NCBI RefSeq assembly: GCF_000815105.2
Contig: NZ_CP010310.2
Span: forward strand, 1,922,001 to 1,986,000
Length of the DNA stretch: 64,000 nt
Reading direction: 5' to 3'
Origin: Pandoraea pulmonicola
GTDB taxonomy: Bacteria; Pseudomonadota; Gammaproteobacteria; Burkholderiales; Burkholderiaceae
Part shown: piece by piece, positions 1-9,592 of the stretch
Layout: every line of letters begins with the position of its first letter
How positions within the stretch are numbered: position 1 is the first letter of the stretch
Position numbers and translations under genes: made by a program
Notes under the pieces: model-generated
Seen by the model: only the letters and a program-made list of their open reading frames with translations
The model's database searches: none
What the model was told of the DNA's origin: nothing

Positions 1-1374
1 GCTAAGTTCAAGTGGGACCAGGCGCTCGCCAAGCTCAAGTTCCTCGTCATCATGGATCCGCTGGCCACGGAGACGTCGGAGTTCTGGAAGAACTTCGGCG
101 AACACAACAACGTGGATTCCAGCAAGATCCAGACGGAAGTGTTCCGCCTGCCGACGACCTGCTTCGCCGAGGAAGACGGCGCGCTGGTCAACTCGGGCCG
201 CTGGCTGCAATGGCACTGGAAGGGCGCCGAGCCGCCGGGCGAGGCGCGCACCGACATCGAGATCATGACCGGGCTGTTCCTGCGCCTGCGCGAGATGTAC
301 AAGACGCAGGGCGGCAAGTTCCCCGATCCGATCGTCAACCTGTCGTGGCCGTACGCGCAACCGGAGAGCCCGTCGCCCGAGGAAATCGCCAAGGAGTACA
401 ACGGCCGTGCGCTCAAGGACCTCGTCGATCCGAAGGATCCGACCAAGGTCACGCGCAAGGCCGGCGAGCAGCTCGCGGGCTTCGCGGAACTGAAGGACGA
501 CGGCAGCACGTCGTCCGGCTGCTGGATCTTCGCCGGCGCATGGACGCAGGCGGGCAACCAGATGGCGCGCCGCGACAACAGCGATCCGACCGGCATCGGC
601 CAGACGCTGAACTGGGCGTGGGCGTGGCCGGCGAACCGCCGCATCCTGTATAACCGCGCGTCGGCCGATCCGTCCGGTAAACCGTTCAACCCGAAGCGCA
701 AGCTGGTCTGGTGGAACGGCAAGTCGTGGACCGGTCCCGACGTACCGGATTTCAAGCTCGACGAAGATCCGGCCGGCGGCATGAACCCGTTCATCATGAA
801 CCCCGAGGGCGTGGCGCGCTTCTTCGCGAAGGGCGCCATGGCCGAAGGGCCGTTCCCCGAGCACTACGAGCCGTTCGAGACGCCGCTGGGCTACAACCCG
901 CTGCATCCGAAGCAACCCAAGGCCACGAGCAACCCGGGGGCGCGCGTGTTCCCGGACGATCTGGCCACGATGGGCACGGCCGACAAGTTCCCGTACGTGG
1001 CCACGACTTACCGTCTGACCGAGCATTTCCACTACTGGACCAAGCACGCGTTGCTCAACTCGATCATCCAGCCCGAGCAGTTCGTCGAAATCGGCGAGGC
1101 GCTCGCGAAGGAGATCGGCATCGTGGCGGGCGACACGGTCAAGGTCTCGTCCAACCGCGGCTTCATCAAGGCCAAGGCGGTCGTGACCAAGCGCATTCGT
1201 GCGCTCAAGGTGGACGGCAAGACGATTCACCACGTAGGCATTCCGATTCACTGGGGCTTCAAGGGAGTGACCAAACCCGGGTTCCTCGCGAACACGCTTA
1301 CGCCCATCGTGGGCGACGGCAATTCGCAGACACCCGAGTTCAAGTCGTTCCTGGTGAAGGTCGAGAAGGCATAA
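1..1374 (+). CDS. fdnG: Formate dehydrogenase-N/O major subunit, C-terminal part
   Basis: This is the C-terminal 457 residues of the catalytic alpha subunit of a membrane-bound respiratory formate dehydrogenase; the frame is open to the left edge of the window. The enzyme oxidises formate to CO2 in the periplasm at a molybdopterin guanine dinucleotide centre. The segment with VIMDPLATETSEFWKNFG and the C-terminal domain (IGIVAGDTVKVSSNRG) fit the molybdopterin dinucleotide-binding part of FdnG/FdoG. The Tat signal, the FeS site and the selenocysteine codon expected in this family lie outside the window, so use of Sec is inferred from the linked selA, selB and selC. fdnH starts 9 bp downstream, so this is the first visible gene of an operon. 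Confidence 0.93.
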   Translation, partial: AKFKWDQALAKLKFLVIMDPLATETSEFWKNFGEHNNVDSSKIQTEVFRLPTTCFAEEDGALVNSGRWLQWHWKGAEPPGEARTDIEIMTGLFLRLREMYKTQGGKFPDPIVNLSWPYAQPESPSPEEIAKEYNGRALKDLVDPKDPTKVTRKAGEQLAGFAELKDDGSTSSGCWIFAGAWTQAGNQMARRDNSDPTGIGQTLNWAWAWPANRRILYNRASADPSGKPFNPKRKLVWWNGKSWTGPDVPDFKLDEDPAGGMNPFIMNPEGVARFFAKGAMAEGPFPEHYEPFETPLGYNPLHPKQPKATSNPGARVFPDDLATMGTADKFPYVATTYRLTEHFHYWTKHALLNSIIQPEQFVEIGEALAKEIGIVAGDTVKVSSNRGFIKAKAVVTKRIRALKVDGKTIHHVGIPIHWGFKGVTKPGFLANTLTPIVGDGNSQTPEFKSFLVKVEKA

Positions 1375-1383
1375 GGGGGCGCC

Positions 1384-2331
1384 ATGGCATTGCAATCACT
1401 GGATATCAAACGGCGCTCGGCAACCACGCTGCCGTCGCCCTCCGTGCGGGAAGCGCACACGGGCGACGTCGCCAAGCTCATCGATACGTCGAAGTGCATC
1501 GGCTGCAAGGCGTGCCAGACGGCGTGCATGGAGTGGAACGACCTGCGCGACGAGGTCGGCACCAACGTCGGCGTGTACGACAACCCGGCGGACCTCACGG
1601 CCGACTCGTGGACGCTCATGCGCTTTACCGAGTACGAGAACCCGAAGGGCGACCTCGAGTGGCTCATCCGCAAGGATGGCTGCATGCATTGCGAGGACCC
1701 GGGCTGCCTGAAGGCATGTCCGTCGCCGGGGGCGATCGTGCAGTATGCGAACGGCATCGTCGACTTCCACGAAGAGGCCTGTATCGGCTGCGGGTACTGC
1801 ATCACAGGGTGCCCGTTCAACGTCCCACGCATCTCGCAGAAGGACCACAAGGCGTACAAGTGCACCCTGTGTTCCGATCGCGTGTCCGTCGGGCTGGAGC
1901 CGGCCTGCGTGAAGACGTGCCCGACCGGTGCGATCATGTTCGGTACGAAGGACGCCATGAAGGATCAGGCGGCCGAGCGTATCGAGGACCTGAAGTCGCG
2001 GGGCTTCGATAACGCGGGGCTGTACGATCCGGCCGGCGTGGGCGGCACGCACGTCATGTATGTGCTGCACCATGCCGACAAACCGTCGCTGTATCACGGT
2101 CTGCCGGACAATCCGCGCATCAGCCCGATGGTCACGTTCTGGAAGGGCGTCGCCAAGCCGCTTGGCGTGGCTGCGATGGCGCTCACCGCGCTCGCCGGCT
2201 TCTTCCACTACATCAAGTCCGGTCCGAACGAGACGACCGAGGAAGACGAAGAGGAAGCCCGCCGGTACGATGCTTCCCGCAAGGGCGGCCCTGACGGCCA
2301 GAAGGGCGTTGTCACGCACGAGGAGGTCTGA
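1384..2331 (+). CDS. fdnH: Formate dehydrogenase iron-sulfur beta subunit
   Basis: Electron-transfer subunit of 315 residues that carries electrons from the catalytic subunit to the membrane cytochrome b. Four [4Fe-4S] cysteine groups can be read: C38/41/44/48 ([11 protein letters not shown]), C100/103/108/112, C133/136/139/143 ([11 protein letters not shown]) and C160/163/175/179. A single hydrophobic segment near residues 257-276 is the membrane anchor that FdnH uses in the periplasmic-facing complex. The tail after it is short and acidic, then basic. The start ATG follows GGGGGCGCC closely after fdnG, and fdnI starts 2 bp after the stop, so the subunits are co-translated. Confidence 0.96.
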   Translation: MALQSLDIKRRSATTLPSPSVREAHTGDVAKLIDTSKCIGCKACQTACMEWNDLRDEVGTNVGVYDNPADLTADSWTLMRFTEYENPKGDLEWLIRKDGCMHCEDPGCLKACPSPGAIVQYANGIVDFHEEACIGCGYCITGCPFNVPRISQKDHKAYKCTLCSDRVSVGLEPACVKTCPTGAIMFGTKDAMKDQAAERIEDLKSRGFDNAGLYDPAGVGGTHVMYVLHHADKPSLYHGLPDNPRISPMVTFWKGVAKPLGVAAMALTALAGFFHYIKSGPNETTEEDEEEARRYDASRKGGPDGQKGVVTHEEV

Positions 2332-2333
2332 CC

Positions 2334-2981
2334 ATGTCGCAAGAACACAGCGATCGCAAGCGTGCCGATGACGATCTGATCGAGCGCTACAACGCGGCGG
2401 AACGCATCAACCACTGGATTGTCGCGGGCACGTTCATTCTGCTCGCGCTCTCCGGTCTGGCGCTGTTCCATCCATCGATGTTCTGGCTCACCAACCTGTT
2501 CGGCGGCGGACCGTGGACGCGGATTCTGCACCCGTTCGTCGGCCTGGTGATGTTTGTCGCGTTTGTCTGGCTTGCGTTGCGGCTCGCCCGCTACAACAAG
2601 TTCGAGCAACGCGACGCCGAATGGATGAAGAACATCGGCGACGTGCTCAACAATCGCGAAGAGAATCTGCCGGAAGTCGGGCGCTACAACGCCGGGCAGA
2701 AGCTGCTTTTCTACGTGATGGTGTTGTGCATGATCGGGCTGTTGCTCTCGGGTATCGTGATCTGGCGCGCGTACTTCGCGCTCTATTTCCCGATCTGGTT
2801 GATTCGTCTTGCCTCGGATGTGCACGCGGTGTGTGCATTCGTATTGATTTGCGGCATCATTACGCACATCTACGCGGCGATCTGGATCAAGGGCTCCGTG
2901 CGCGCCATGACGCGCGGAACCGTCACCCGCGGCTGGGCGTGGAAGCACCATCGCGCTTGGTACAAGCAACTCAACAAATAA
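2334..2981 (+). CDS. fdnI: Formate dehydrogenase cytochrome b556 gamma subunit
   Basis: Integral membrane cytochrome b subunit of 215 residues that takes electrons from FdnH and reduces quinone. The sequence has four hydrophobic stretches (about residues 26-50, 60-85, 120-145 and 155-180). His residues lie in the expected places: INHW near the N-terminus, a HPF motif at the second helix, and DVHAVCAF plus TH in the last helices, which in this family ligate two haems. The ATG is preceded by GAGGAGGTCTGACC, a good ribosome site that overlaps the fdnH stop region. It completes the three-subunit enzyme. Confidence 0.95.
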   Translation: MSQEHSDRKRADDDLIERYNAAERINHWIVAGTFILLALSGLALFHPSMFWLTNLFGGGPWTRILHPFVGLVMFVAFVWLALRLARYNKFEQRDAEWMKNIGDVLNNREENLPEVGRYNAGQKLLFYVMVLCMIGLLLSGIVIWRAYFALYFPIWLIRLASDVHAVCAFVLICGIITHIYAAIWIKGSVRAMTRGTVTRGWAWKHHRAWYKQLNK

Positions 2982-3023
2982 GTCCGGCCCTGGTGGCCGG
3001 ACACTCCTACGAGGCCGGTCACC

Positions 3024-4091
3024 TTGCAACGCATTCTTCAACCCGGACAGATCGAATCGCTCGATCGCACCGCCATTCCCCGCCTGCGCATGCCGCAACG
3101 CGCCGAAGTCTTCTCGGCGCGGGCGGGCCGTTTGCGTCAGCTCGCCGAAGGTCATCCGCTCGGCGACTATCTGCGCCTCATGGCGCTCGTCGCCGACGCC
3201 CAGCAACGCTTGCTCGACACGCTCGATGCGCCGCGTCCCTCGCCCGAAGCCATTGCCCAGGCACAGCAACATTGCATGCCGCTCGTGCCGGCGACAGGCG
3301 GCTACGAAGCCGGCCGCTGGCAACCGCTGCTCATGTCGCTGCTCGATGCCGTGGCCGCGCAAGTGGGGCCGCTGGGTTTGCCTGGCGGCGTGCGTACCGT
3401 GCTCGACAAGATTCGCAGTGCCGATGCCGGCACGCTCGACATGTCGGCGCAGTCGCTGCTCGCGGGCCATGGCAAGGGCGTGGACGCCGCCGGCGCGCCA
3501 TTTCTGATGGCGGCACTGCAGGTGCTGTGGACGGGCGTGGCGAGCCAGTTCGACGCGGGCGAAGTGCCGATGCTCGACGTCCCGAACGTGTGCCCGATGT
3601 GCGGCACGCTGCCGGTGGCGAGCGTGGTGCGCATCGGCGGTGCGCACGAGGGCTATCGCTACCTCGCCTGTGGCCTGTGTTCGACCGAATGGCACATGGT
3701 GCGTGTGAAGTGCACCCATTGCGAAGCGAGCGAGCATGTCGCGTATCACGTCGTCGACAAGGCCGGCGACGGGGCGGCGCTCGACGCGAAGGCCGCCGAA
3801 GCGCTTGACGCGCCATCCGCACGGACGGACGAAGGCGCAGCGTCCGCCGAGGGGCGCCAGAAGCTCCATGGACTCGACGAGGCGGCCAAGCGCGTGGCGT
3901 CGTCCCCGATCCGCGCCGAGTCGTGCGACGACTGCCACAGCTATCGCAAGATCTTCTATCAGGACAAGGACCCGTTCGTGGAGCCCGTTGCCGACGACCT
4001 CGCGAGTCTCGCTCTCGATGTGTTGATGGGCGAGGCGGGGTACGCCCGAGCCAACGGGAACCCGTTGCTCTGGCAAGGTGCCGAGGAGTAA
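3024..4091 (+). CDS. fdhE: Formate dehydrogenase accessory protein FdhE
   Basis: Cytoplasmic maturation factor needed for activity of respiratory formate dehydrogenases; the family binds iron through CxxC motifs. Four such pairs are visible: CPMCGTLP, CGLCSTEWH, CTHCEAS and CDDCHSY. TTG at 3024 is chosen as start because GAGG lies 9 nt upstream and no ATG is nearer. At 355 residues it is longer than E. coli FdhE (about 309). The extra length includes an Ala/Glu/Asp-rich insert of about 40 residues between the third and fourth CxxC pairs, which looks like a flexible linker. It lies between fdnI and selA in one transcription direction. Confidence 0.93.
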   Translation: MQRILQPGQIESLDRTAIPRLRMPQRAEVFSARAGRLRQLAEGHPLGDYLRLMALVADAQQRLLDTLDAPRPSPEAIAQAQQHCMPLVPATGGYEAGRWQPLLMSLLDAVAAQVGPLGLPGGVRTVLDKIRSADAGTLDMSAQSLLAGHGKGVDAAGAPFLMAALQVLWTGVASQFDAGEVPMLDVPNVCPMCGTLPVASVVRIGGAHEGYRYLACGLCSTEWHMVRVKCTHCEASEHVAYHVVDKAGDGAALDAKAAEALDAPSARTDEGAASAEGRQKLHGLDEAAKRVASSPIRAESCDDCHSYRKIFYQDKDPFVEPVADDLASLALDVLMGEAGYARANGNPLLWQGAEE

Positions 4092-4095
4092 GCGA

Positions 4096-5526
4096 ATGGC
4101 CGTGCACGATCGTGAGCTGGCCGGGGCGGCGGACCTCCCCTCGCTGGACCGGCTGCTGGGCATGTCCGACTTCCAGGCCATGCTGGCCGATTTCGGCCGC
4201 ACGCAGGTCACCGCCGCATTGCGCCGCGATCTCGACGAGTGCCGGGCCGCCGCGCTCGCCGGCATGCTCCTGCGCGACGCCGTGACGCCTGCGGCCTTCG
4301 CCGGGCGTCTCACCCAGGCGCTCACGATGCGCAATCAAGCGGCGTTGCGTCCGGTATTCAACCTGACCGGCACCGTGCTGCACACGAATCTCGGCCGGGC
4401 ATTGTTGCCGGAGTCGGCGCTCGAAGCGGTCATGCAGGCGCTCACGTCTCCCGCGAACCTGGAATTCGATCTCGCCACGGGCGGGCGAGGCGACCGCGAC
4501 GATCTGATCGCCCCCTTGCTCTGCGAGCTGACGGGCGGCGAGGCCGCGACCGTCGTGAACAACAATGCCGCGGCGGTGCTGCTGATGCTGGCGACGCTTG
4601 CGAAGCGCCGCGAAGTCGTGGTCTCGCGCGGCGAGCTGGTGGAGATCGGCGGTGCGTTTCGCATTCCCGACATCATGACCCACGCGGGCGCGAAGCTCGT
4701 CGAGGTGGGCACGACCAATCGCACCCATGCGGCGGATTACCGCAATGCCATCGGCGAGAAGACGGCGCTGCTCATGAAGGTGCATTGCAGCAACTACGAA
4801 GTCACGGGCTTCACGAAAAGTGTCGACGTGGCGGAGGTCGTGCAGATTGCGAAGCCGCACGGCGTGCCCGTGGCGGTCGACCTCGGCAGCGGCACGCTCA
4901 CGCCGCTCGAACGCTGGGGGCTTCCTCACGAGACGACCGTGCAGGAGACGATCGCGGCCGGAGCGGATCTCGTCACGTTCTCCGGCGACAAGCTGCTGGG
5001 CGGCCCGCAGGCGGGCATGATCGTGGGCCGCAAGGATCTCATTGCGAAGATCAAGAAGCATCCGCTCAAGCGTGCGCTGCGCGTGGGCAAGCTGACGCTG
5101 GCCGCGCTCGAGCCGGTGCTGCGTCTCTATCGCGACCCCGAGCATCTGCCGGAACGGCTCACGACGCTGCGGCTGCTCACGCGCGTGCGCACCGAGATGG
5201 TCGCGCAGGCCGAGCGGCTCGCGCCGGTGCTGGCGAGGTCCCTCGGCGACGCCTATACGGTCACGACCGCGCCGATGGTCAGCCAGATCGGCAGCGGCGC
5301 GCTGCCCGTCGAGCAGTTGCCGAGCCATGGACTGGCGATCGCGCCGGCGAGCGGAGGCAAGCGCGGCGGCGGCCGAGCGCTTGCGAAGCTCGAAGCCGCG
5401 CTGCGCGCGCTGCCGTATCCGGTCATCGGTCGCATTGCCGATCAGACGCTGTGGCTCGACCTGCGCTGTCTGGAAGTCGACAACGAGGCGCGTCTCGCGC
5501 TGCAATTCGCGGAGCTGCACGTATGA
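4096..5526 (+). CDS. selA: L-seryl-tRNA(Sec) selenium transferase
   Basis: PLP enzyme that converts seryl-tRNA(Sec) to selenocysteinyl-tRNA(Sec) with selenophosphate; cytoplasmic, a homodecamer in bacteria. Typical SelA sequences are visible: RPVFNLTGTVLHTNLGRALL near the N-terminus, NNNAAAVLLML, and the PLP lysine in VTFSGDKLLGGPQAG. The ATG at 4096 is preferred because CGAGGAG lies 7 nt upstream; a GTG 18 nt earlier in frame has no such site. This gives 476 residues, close to the E. coli length of 463. Its stop overlaps the selB start (ATGA), so the two are translationally coupled. Confidence 0.96.
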   Translation: MAVHDRELAGAADLPSLDRLLGMSDFQAMLADFGRTQVTAALRRDLDECRAAALAGMLLRDAVTPAAFAGRLTQALTMRNQAALRPVFNLTGTVLHTNLGRALLPESALEAVMQALTSPANLEFDLATGGRGDRDDLIAPLLCELTGGEAATVVNNNAAAVLLMLATLAKRREVVVSRGELVEIGGAFRIPDIMTHAGAKLVEVGTTNRTHAADYRNAIGEKTALLMKVHCSNYEVTGFTKSVDVAEVVQIAKPHGVPVAVDLGSGTLTPLERWGLPHETTVQETIAAGADLVTFSGDKLLGGPQAGMIVGRKDLIAKIKKHPLKRALRVGKLTLAALEPVLRLYRDPEHLPERLTTLRLLTRVRTEMVAQAERLAPVLARSLGDAYTVTTAPMVSQIGSGALPVEQLPSHGLAIAPASGGKRGGGRALAKLEAALRALPYPVIGRIADQTLWLDLRCLEVDNEARLALQFAELHV

Positions 5527-7460
5527 TCGTCGGTACGGCGGGACATATCGATCACGGCAAGACGAGCCTCGTTCGTGCGCTGACCGGTGTCGACACGGAC
5601 CGTCTCAAGGAGGAAAAGGCGCGCGGCATTTCCATCGAACTGGGCTACGCGTACACGCCGTTGCCCGACGGTGAAGTGCTTGGCTTCATCGATGTGCCGG
5701 GGCACGAGAAGCTCATTCATACGATGGCGGCCGGCGCGGTCGGCATCGATTATGCGTTGCTGGTAATTGCGGCCGACGACGGCATCATGCCGCAGACGCG
5801 CGAACATCTGGCCATTCTCACCATGCTCGGTGTGCGGCGTGGCGTGGTGGCACTGTCGAAGGCCGACCGCGTCGATGCGGCCCGGCTCGCGCAGGTGACG
5901 CACGATATCACGCAATACCTCGCGAGCACGCCGCTGGCGCGGGCAGCCATCGTGCCGGTGTCCGCGACGACGCCGGGGGATACGGGCGTTGCCACGTTGC
6001 GCGAGCAGTTGACGCAGGCGATGCGGGCGATGCGGGCGATGCGGAATGCGGGCCCCGCGGATTCGACCACGCGCGCGGTGCGCCGTGACGACGCCGTGTT
6101 CCGCCTTGCCGTCGACCGTGTCTTCACATTGGCGGGGCATGGCACGGTGGTGACCGGCACGGCGTTCGCGGGCACCGTGCGCGTGGGCGATACGCTGACG
6201 GTCATGCCGCAGGGGCTGCCCGTACGCGTGCGCAGCATTCATGCGCAGAATCGCCCGGTGGAGGCCGGGCGCGCCGGAGAGCGGTGCGCCTTGAATCTCG
6301 CGGGCGTGGAGCGCGATCAGTTGGGACGCGGCGACTGGATCGTCGCGGCCGGGCTGTCGCAGCCGTTGAAACATGTCGATGTCGAGCTGCATTGGCTCGA
6401 AGGCAATGCCCCGCTGACGCAATGGTTTCCGTTGCATGTGCATCTGGGCACGACACACGTGCAGGCCCGCACGGTGCTGCTCGACGGCGACGCCCTCGCG
6501 CCCGGTGGCACGATGCGCGTGCAATTGGTGTTCGACACGCCGGTCTGTACGATGCCCGGCGATCGCTTCATCGTGCGCAATCCGCAGGCGACGGCAACCG
6601 TGGGTGGCGGGCGTGTACTCGATCCTGCCGCGCCCGAGCGCAAGCGCCGGGCGCCGGCGCGGCTGGCGTGGCTCGATGCGGTGGCAACGTTCCTCGACGG
6701 CGGGGGGCTCGATGCACTGCTCGCGCAGTCGGCATTCGGCCTGACGGGCGCGCAAGTGGTGGCGATCACGGGCTTGCCGCCCGAACAGTGGCAATGGCCG
6801 TCGAATGCCGTGGTGTATGCGGGCGCCGAGAACCAGTCGTTGGCGTTCGCCCCACATGTCTGGCAAACGATGGGCGCGCGTGTTCTCGATGCGTTGCGCG
6901 ACTACCATGCGCGCGTGCCCGATGAGCCGGGGCTCGACGTCGCCCGGCTGGGACGCATGACGTGGCCGGCGCTGGAGGCGTCGCGTTGGCGTGTGATCGT
7001 ACAGGCGTTGCTGACGGACGGGGCGTTGGCGCGAACGGGCGCGTGGCTGCATCTGCCGTCGCATCGTGTCGAGATGACGGATGAGGAGACGGCGTTGGCG
7101 CAGGCGCTACTGCCTCGTGTGGCGCAGGGGCGCTTCGATCCCCCTTGGGTGAGGGATATGGGGCGCGAGTTGAACGTGCATGAGGAGCGAGTGCGGACGG
7201 TACTGCGCAAGCTGGCGCGTCAGGGGCGCGTGCATCAGATCGTGAAGGATCTGTTCTACGACGACGCGTGTGTGCGGGCGCTCGCCGACCTGATCGTGCA
7301 GGCGGACGGCAGGGTCGAGGCGGGAGCGTTTCGCGACGCGACGGGGCTCGGGCGCAAACGTGCGATTCAGATTCTGGAGTTCTTCGATCGTGCGGGATAT
7401 ACTCGCCGCGTTGGTCATTTGCACGTTCAGCGCCCCGGTGTGGTGTGGGGCGCTGTGTAG
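5523..7460 (+). CDS. selB: Selenocysteine-specific elongation factor
   Basis: GTPase that delivers Sec-tRNA(Sec) to ribosomes at UGA codons followed by a SECIS hairpin. 645 residues. G1 is GHIDHGKT (residues 7-14), G3 is DVPGH (57-61), and G4 appears as SKAD (112-115). After the EF-Tu-like domains, the last 250 or so residues form the winged-helix region that binds the SECIS RNA (for example EERVRTVLRKLARQGRVHQI). A small in-frame 9-bp repeat at about 6018-6044 encodes three Ala-Met-Arg units between domains. The start overlaps the selA stop by ATGA. selC follows 32 bp after the stop. Confidence 0.96.
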   Translation: MIVGTAGHIDHGKTSLVRALTGVDTDRLKEEKARGISIELGYAYTPLPDGEVLGFIDVPGHEKLIHTMAAGAVGIDYALLVIAADDGIMPQTREHLAILTMLGVRRGVVALSKADRVDAARLAQVTHDITQYLASTPLARAAIVPVSATTPGDTGVATLREQLTQAMRAMRAMRNAGPADSTTRAVRRDDAVFRLAVDRVFTLAGHGTVVTGTAFAGTVRVGDTLTVMPQGLPVRVRSIHAQNRPVEAGRAGERCALNLAGVERDQLGRGDWIVAAGLSQPLKHVDVELHWLEGNAPLTQWFPLHVHLGTTHVQARTVLLDGDALAPGGTMRVQLVFDTPVCTMPGDRFIVRNPQATATVGGGRVLDPAAPERKRRAPARLAWLDAVATFLDGGGLDALLAQSAFGLTGAQVVAITGLPPEQWQWPSNAVVYAGAENQSLAFAPHVWQTMGARVLDALRDYHARVPDEPGLDVARLGRMTWPALEASRWRVIVQALLTDGALARTGAWLHLPSHRVEMTDEETALAQALLPRVAQGRFDPPWVRDMGRELNVHEERVRTVLRKLARQGRVHQIVKDLFYDDACVRALADLIVQADGRVEAGAFRDATGLGRKRAIQILEFFDRAGYTRRVGHLHVQRPGVVWGAV

Positions 7461-7492
7461 GTCTCGGAAGTATCGTGCATGCTTCATCCCAG

Positions 7493-7588
7493 GGAAGGCA
7501 TCCGCATCCGGTGATGCGGCCGGGCTTCAAACCCGGTTGGGGGCGTCAGCCGCTCCCAGGTCGGTTCGACTCCGGCTGCTTTCCGCCA
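7493..7588 (+). tRNA. selC: tRNA-Sec (anticodon TCA)
   Basis: A 96-nt gene including the encoded CCA. The 8-bp acceptor stem pairs GGAAGGCA with TGCTTTCC, and the discriminator G precedes CCA. The anticodon TCA is at 7527-7529 in the loop CTTCAAA, and there is a long variable arm (GGGGGCGTCAGCCGCTCCC region), as in bacterial selenocysteine tRNAs. It sits directly after selB. Its 3' part from 7516 on is the left copy of a 75-bp direct repeat, so the gene is also the attachment site of the island that follows. It is complete and should be functional. Confidence 0.97.
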
Positions 7589-7590
7589 CA
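7516..7590 (+). repeat. Left att direct repeat (3' part of selC), attL
   Basis: These 75 bp are identical to 12442-12516. The repeat runs from the D-arm of tRNA-Sec through CCA plus two more bases (CA); the bases on either side differ between the copies. Duplication of a tRNA 3' end is the usual mark left by a tyrosine recombinase. The island between the copies is 4851 bp. Confidence 0.95.
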
Positions 7591-7664
7591 AGGCTTTCGT
7601 CTGTTTTCTGTTTCCGGTTTTCGCCGATCTCCTGTTCCGCAAAATACTCGCAGTTCCGCAAAAC

Positions 7665-7797
7665 TCATTTCGTCGGCTTCGCCTTATCTCCCCGGCGATT
7701 ACGCACATAGTGCTCGGTCATTGTCACCGAGGTGTGGCCGAGTTGCTTTTGCGCCTGCCTGATATCTCCCGTCGTGTCGGTCTTGTCGGTACCGCCT
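7665..7797 (-). pseudogene. Tyrosine recombinase (integrase), C-terminal remnant
   Basis: On the minus strand the frame ending at 7665 encodes a terminal stretch containing GDIRQAQKQLGHTSVTMTEH followed by YVRNRRGD. This is the end of a phage-type integrase: the LGHTS histidine and the catalytic tyrosine in EHYVR are both present. Similarity is clear only for about 35-40 codons; upstream the frame turns into Gly/Ala-rich sequence with no recognisable catalytic domain, so the rest of the gene is lost. It lies 76 bp from selC and points toward it, the normal position for an island integrase next to attL. It cannot encode an active enzyme. Confidence 0.8.
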
Positions 7798-8404
7798 CCG
7801 TACGCAGTTCCGCCGCTGCCGGCGGAAACGCGCCAACCGACGGCGGAACGGACGCCCTAGATCTGCTCACAGGGTTGTTCAGCAGGATTGACGACGCTGC
7901 GGGACGACTTGCGGAATTCGCTAACGCTGCCCACGTCGCAGGACTCGCCTGCGAGCGCAACTACGACGCGTTGATTTCGGGGAGATGAGATCACCAGCGA
8001 TCGGGGGGATGAGGTAATACAATTTATTCAGATTCGCCATGAGTCCACATACGCTGGTTATAGCCAGCTATTCGGATTGTTAGTATGCATACAGAAATAC
8101 TACGTCTACTATTTAGACGCTTCCTCTTCTTCGGAGAAGGCGAGATGCAATGAAGTCAAGTCGCTGGTGGGCCCTGGGCCGTTGCAAATCATGTGTATGG
8201 AGTTTCGACGCCGACGAGGATTCTGGCAGTCGAACGGAAGGACTCGGGTCCGAGCATCGGGCGTGTTCATTGCGTGATGGCCCGGCGATCCTGTTTGTTG
8301 TACGAAAAAGGACGCGGAACGCGAATTGAGGAGTAGGAAATCGGAATGGTCTGCTTGTCGATTCGCAGCGTCGCCCCTCCCATAACCGGAGCATGAGGAC
8401 AGCT
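7798..8404. other. Island sequence without recognisable gene
   Basis: About 600 bp between the integrase remnant and the propeller-like gene. Frames of 60-130 codons occur on both strands, but none resembles a known protein or has a convincing ribosome site. The base composition is mixed, with A/T-rich patches near 8020-8110. I see only decayed island DNA and the presumed promoter region of the next gene. Confidence 0.5.
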
Positions 8405-9301
8405 ATGCACAACAATGACCCATTTCCTCCCCTAGATCCATCCGTAGATCCGACTATTGCCATCGTCATGTACAGCTCGAAATGGTACATCATGACGTAT
8501 GCGGACAACTCCGGGTCTATGCAACTTGATGTCTCGTATGGGAATGAGCACGACGATGGCCATGGACTCCTTGCGTACCTTAATGGTTACCCCGCGATGG
8601 CCGTTTACAACGGGGTGGTGTATCTGACGCATCAAGCCTCCCTTACCGATCACGCGCTTTGGCACATGACATACGATGGGACGAACTGGTCGTTTGACAC
8701 CACCATCCCCAACGTTTATTTAAATGAATCCCCCGGGATGGCTGTATTCAATGGAAACCTGTATGTGGCGCATCAGGGCTCCGACACTACCGGCGCTGCG
8801 AACTCGCTTTGGTATACCGTAACCAACGGTAGAGCCTGGTCGCAGGACAAGAACATCCCCGGCATTCAGATGAATGGTTCGCCCGCGATGGCCGTTTTCA
8901 ACGACACGCTTTACCTGTTTTTTCGAGGTATTGACGGCTCTACCCTTTGGTACACAACGACGACGGACGGAAAGACTTGGCCGAACCAATGGCAGGTCGA
9001 CGGCGTTTCCATGCGCAATTCGCCTTCCGCGGCCGTTCGCGACGGCGTGCTTTATGTGGCATACCATAATAGCGACGATGGGACGATCTGTTACTCAACT
9101 TACGATGGGAACTCTGAAAGGAACTGGTCGCCACCCGCGACCATCGAGATGACGACTACACTCCCCATAGCCGATAAGGGGTCCCCCGCGATATACCTGG
9201 ATGACACTAATAATTATCTTATGTTGGCCTATACTTATCCGAGCGGTTTCCAAAACCTGATTTCCGTGGTGCCCCCTCAGCCGACCATCGACGGAGACTA
9301 A
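8405..9301 (+). CDS. Repeat protein, predicted beta-propeller, function unknown
   Basis: 298 residues from the ATG at 8405, chosen because GAGGA lies 6 nt upstream; an in-frame ATG at 8393 has no well-placed site. The protein consists of five or six repeats of about 48 residues with the pattern SPAMAVFNGxLYxxHQG, then LWYT, then DGTxW. Examples are GYPAMAVYNGVVYLTHQ, ESPGMAVFNGNLYVAHQG, GSPAMAVFNDTLYLFFRG and NSPSAAVRDGVLYVAYHN. Such Asp/Trp/Tyr-rich repeats are seen in sialidase-like and lectin-like beta-propellers. No signal peptide or membrane segment is visible. It lies inside the selC island and is more A/T-rich than the core. A carbohydrate-binding or secreted role is possible but not shown. 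Confidence 0.7.
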   Translation: MHNNDPFPPLDPSVDPTIAIVMYSSKWYIMTYADNSGSMQLDVSYGNEHDDGHGLLAYLNGYPAMAVYNGVVYLTHQASLTDHALWHMTYDGTNWSFDTTIPNVYLNESPGMAVFNGNLYVAHQGSDTTGAANSLWYTVTNGRAWSQDKNIPGIQMNGSPAMAVFNDTLYLFFRGIDGSTLWYTTTTDGKTWPNQWQVDGVSMRNSPSAAVRDGVLYVAYHNSDDGTICYSTYDGNSERNWSPPATIEMTTTLPIADKGSPAIYLDDTNNYLMLAYTYPSGFQNLISVVPPQPTIDGD

Positions 9302-9592
9302 TCTCGGATCTGGCGTGAGGTGGTAGACAGCGAGCACGAAGAAATGAACTACTCCCCCAAGATTGGGCATGAATCCAACCTTGGGGATTCACGAATCCTG
9401 GACAACCCTCCATTTAGCGGCGTGGCGCGCCCGGTGTGCCGGGTAGGTCTCCGCGCAACAGGCGTAGTTCAGAGAAGCGGAACTTCATGCACTCAAGCGC
9501 GATCGACTTGTCGCCGACCGCTTCTCGCCAAGACTGGTGGATTGCCACAGACGGCTACGAGAAGCGTCTCAGGTCAAGAGATCGCTGGGCCA

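Noticed and set aside
6018..6044. Three copies of a 9-bp repeat inside selB
   Set aside because: In frame (Ala-Met-Arg) and in a linker; looks like a harmless slippage product.
2208..7064. Very long open frames on the minus strand opposite fdhE, selA and selB
   Set aside because: They are Arg/His/Ala-rich shadows of high-GC coding DNA, with no ribosome site or family resemblance, and lie over well recognised genes.
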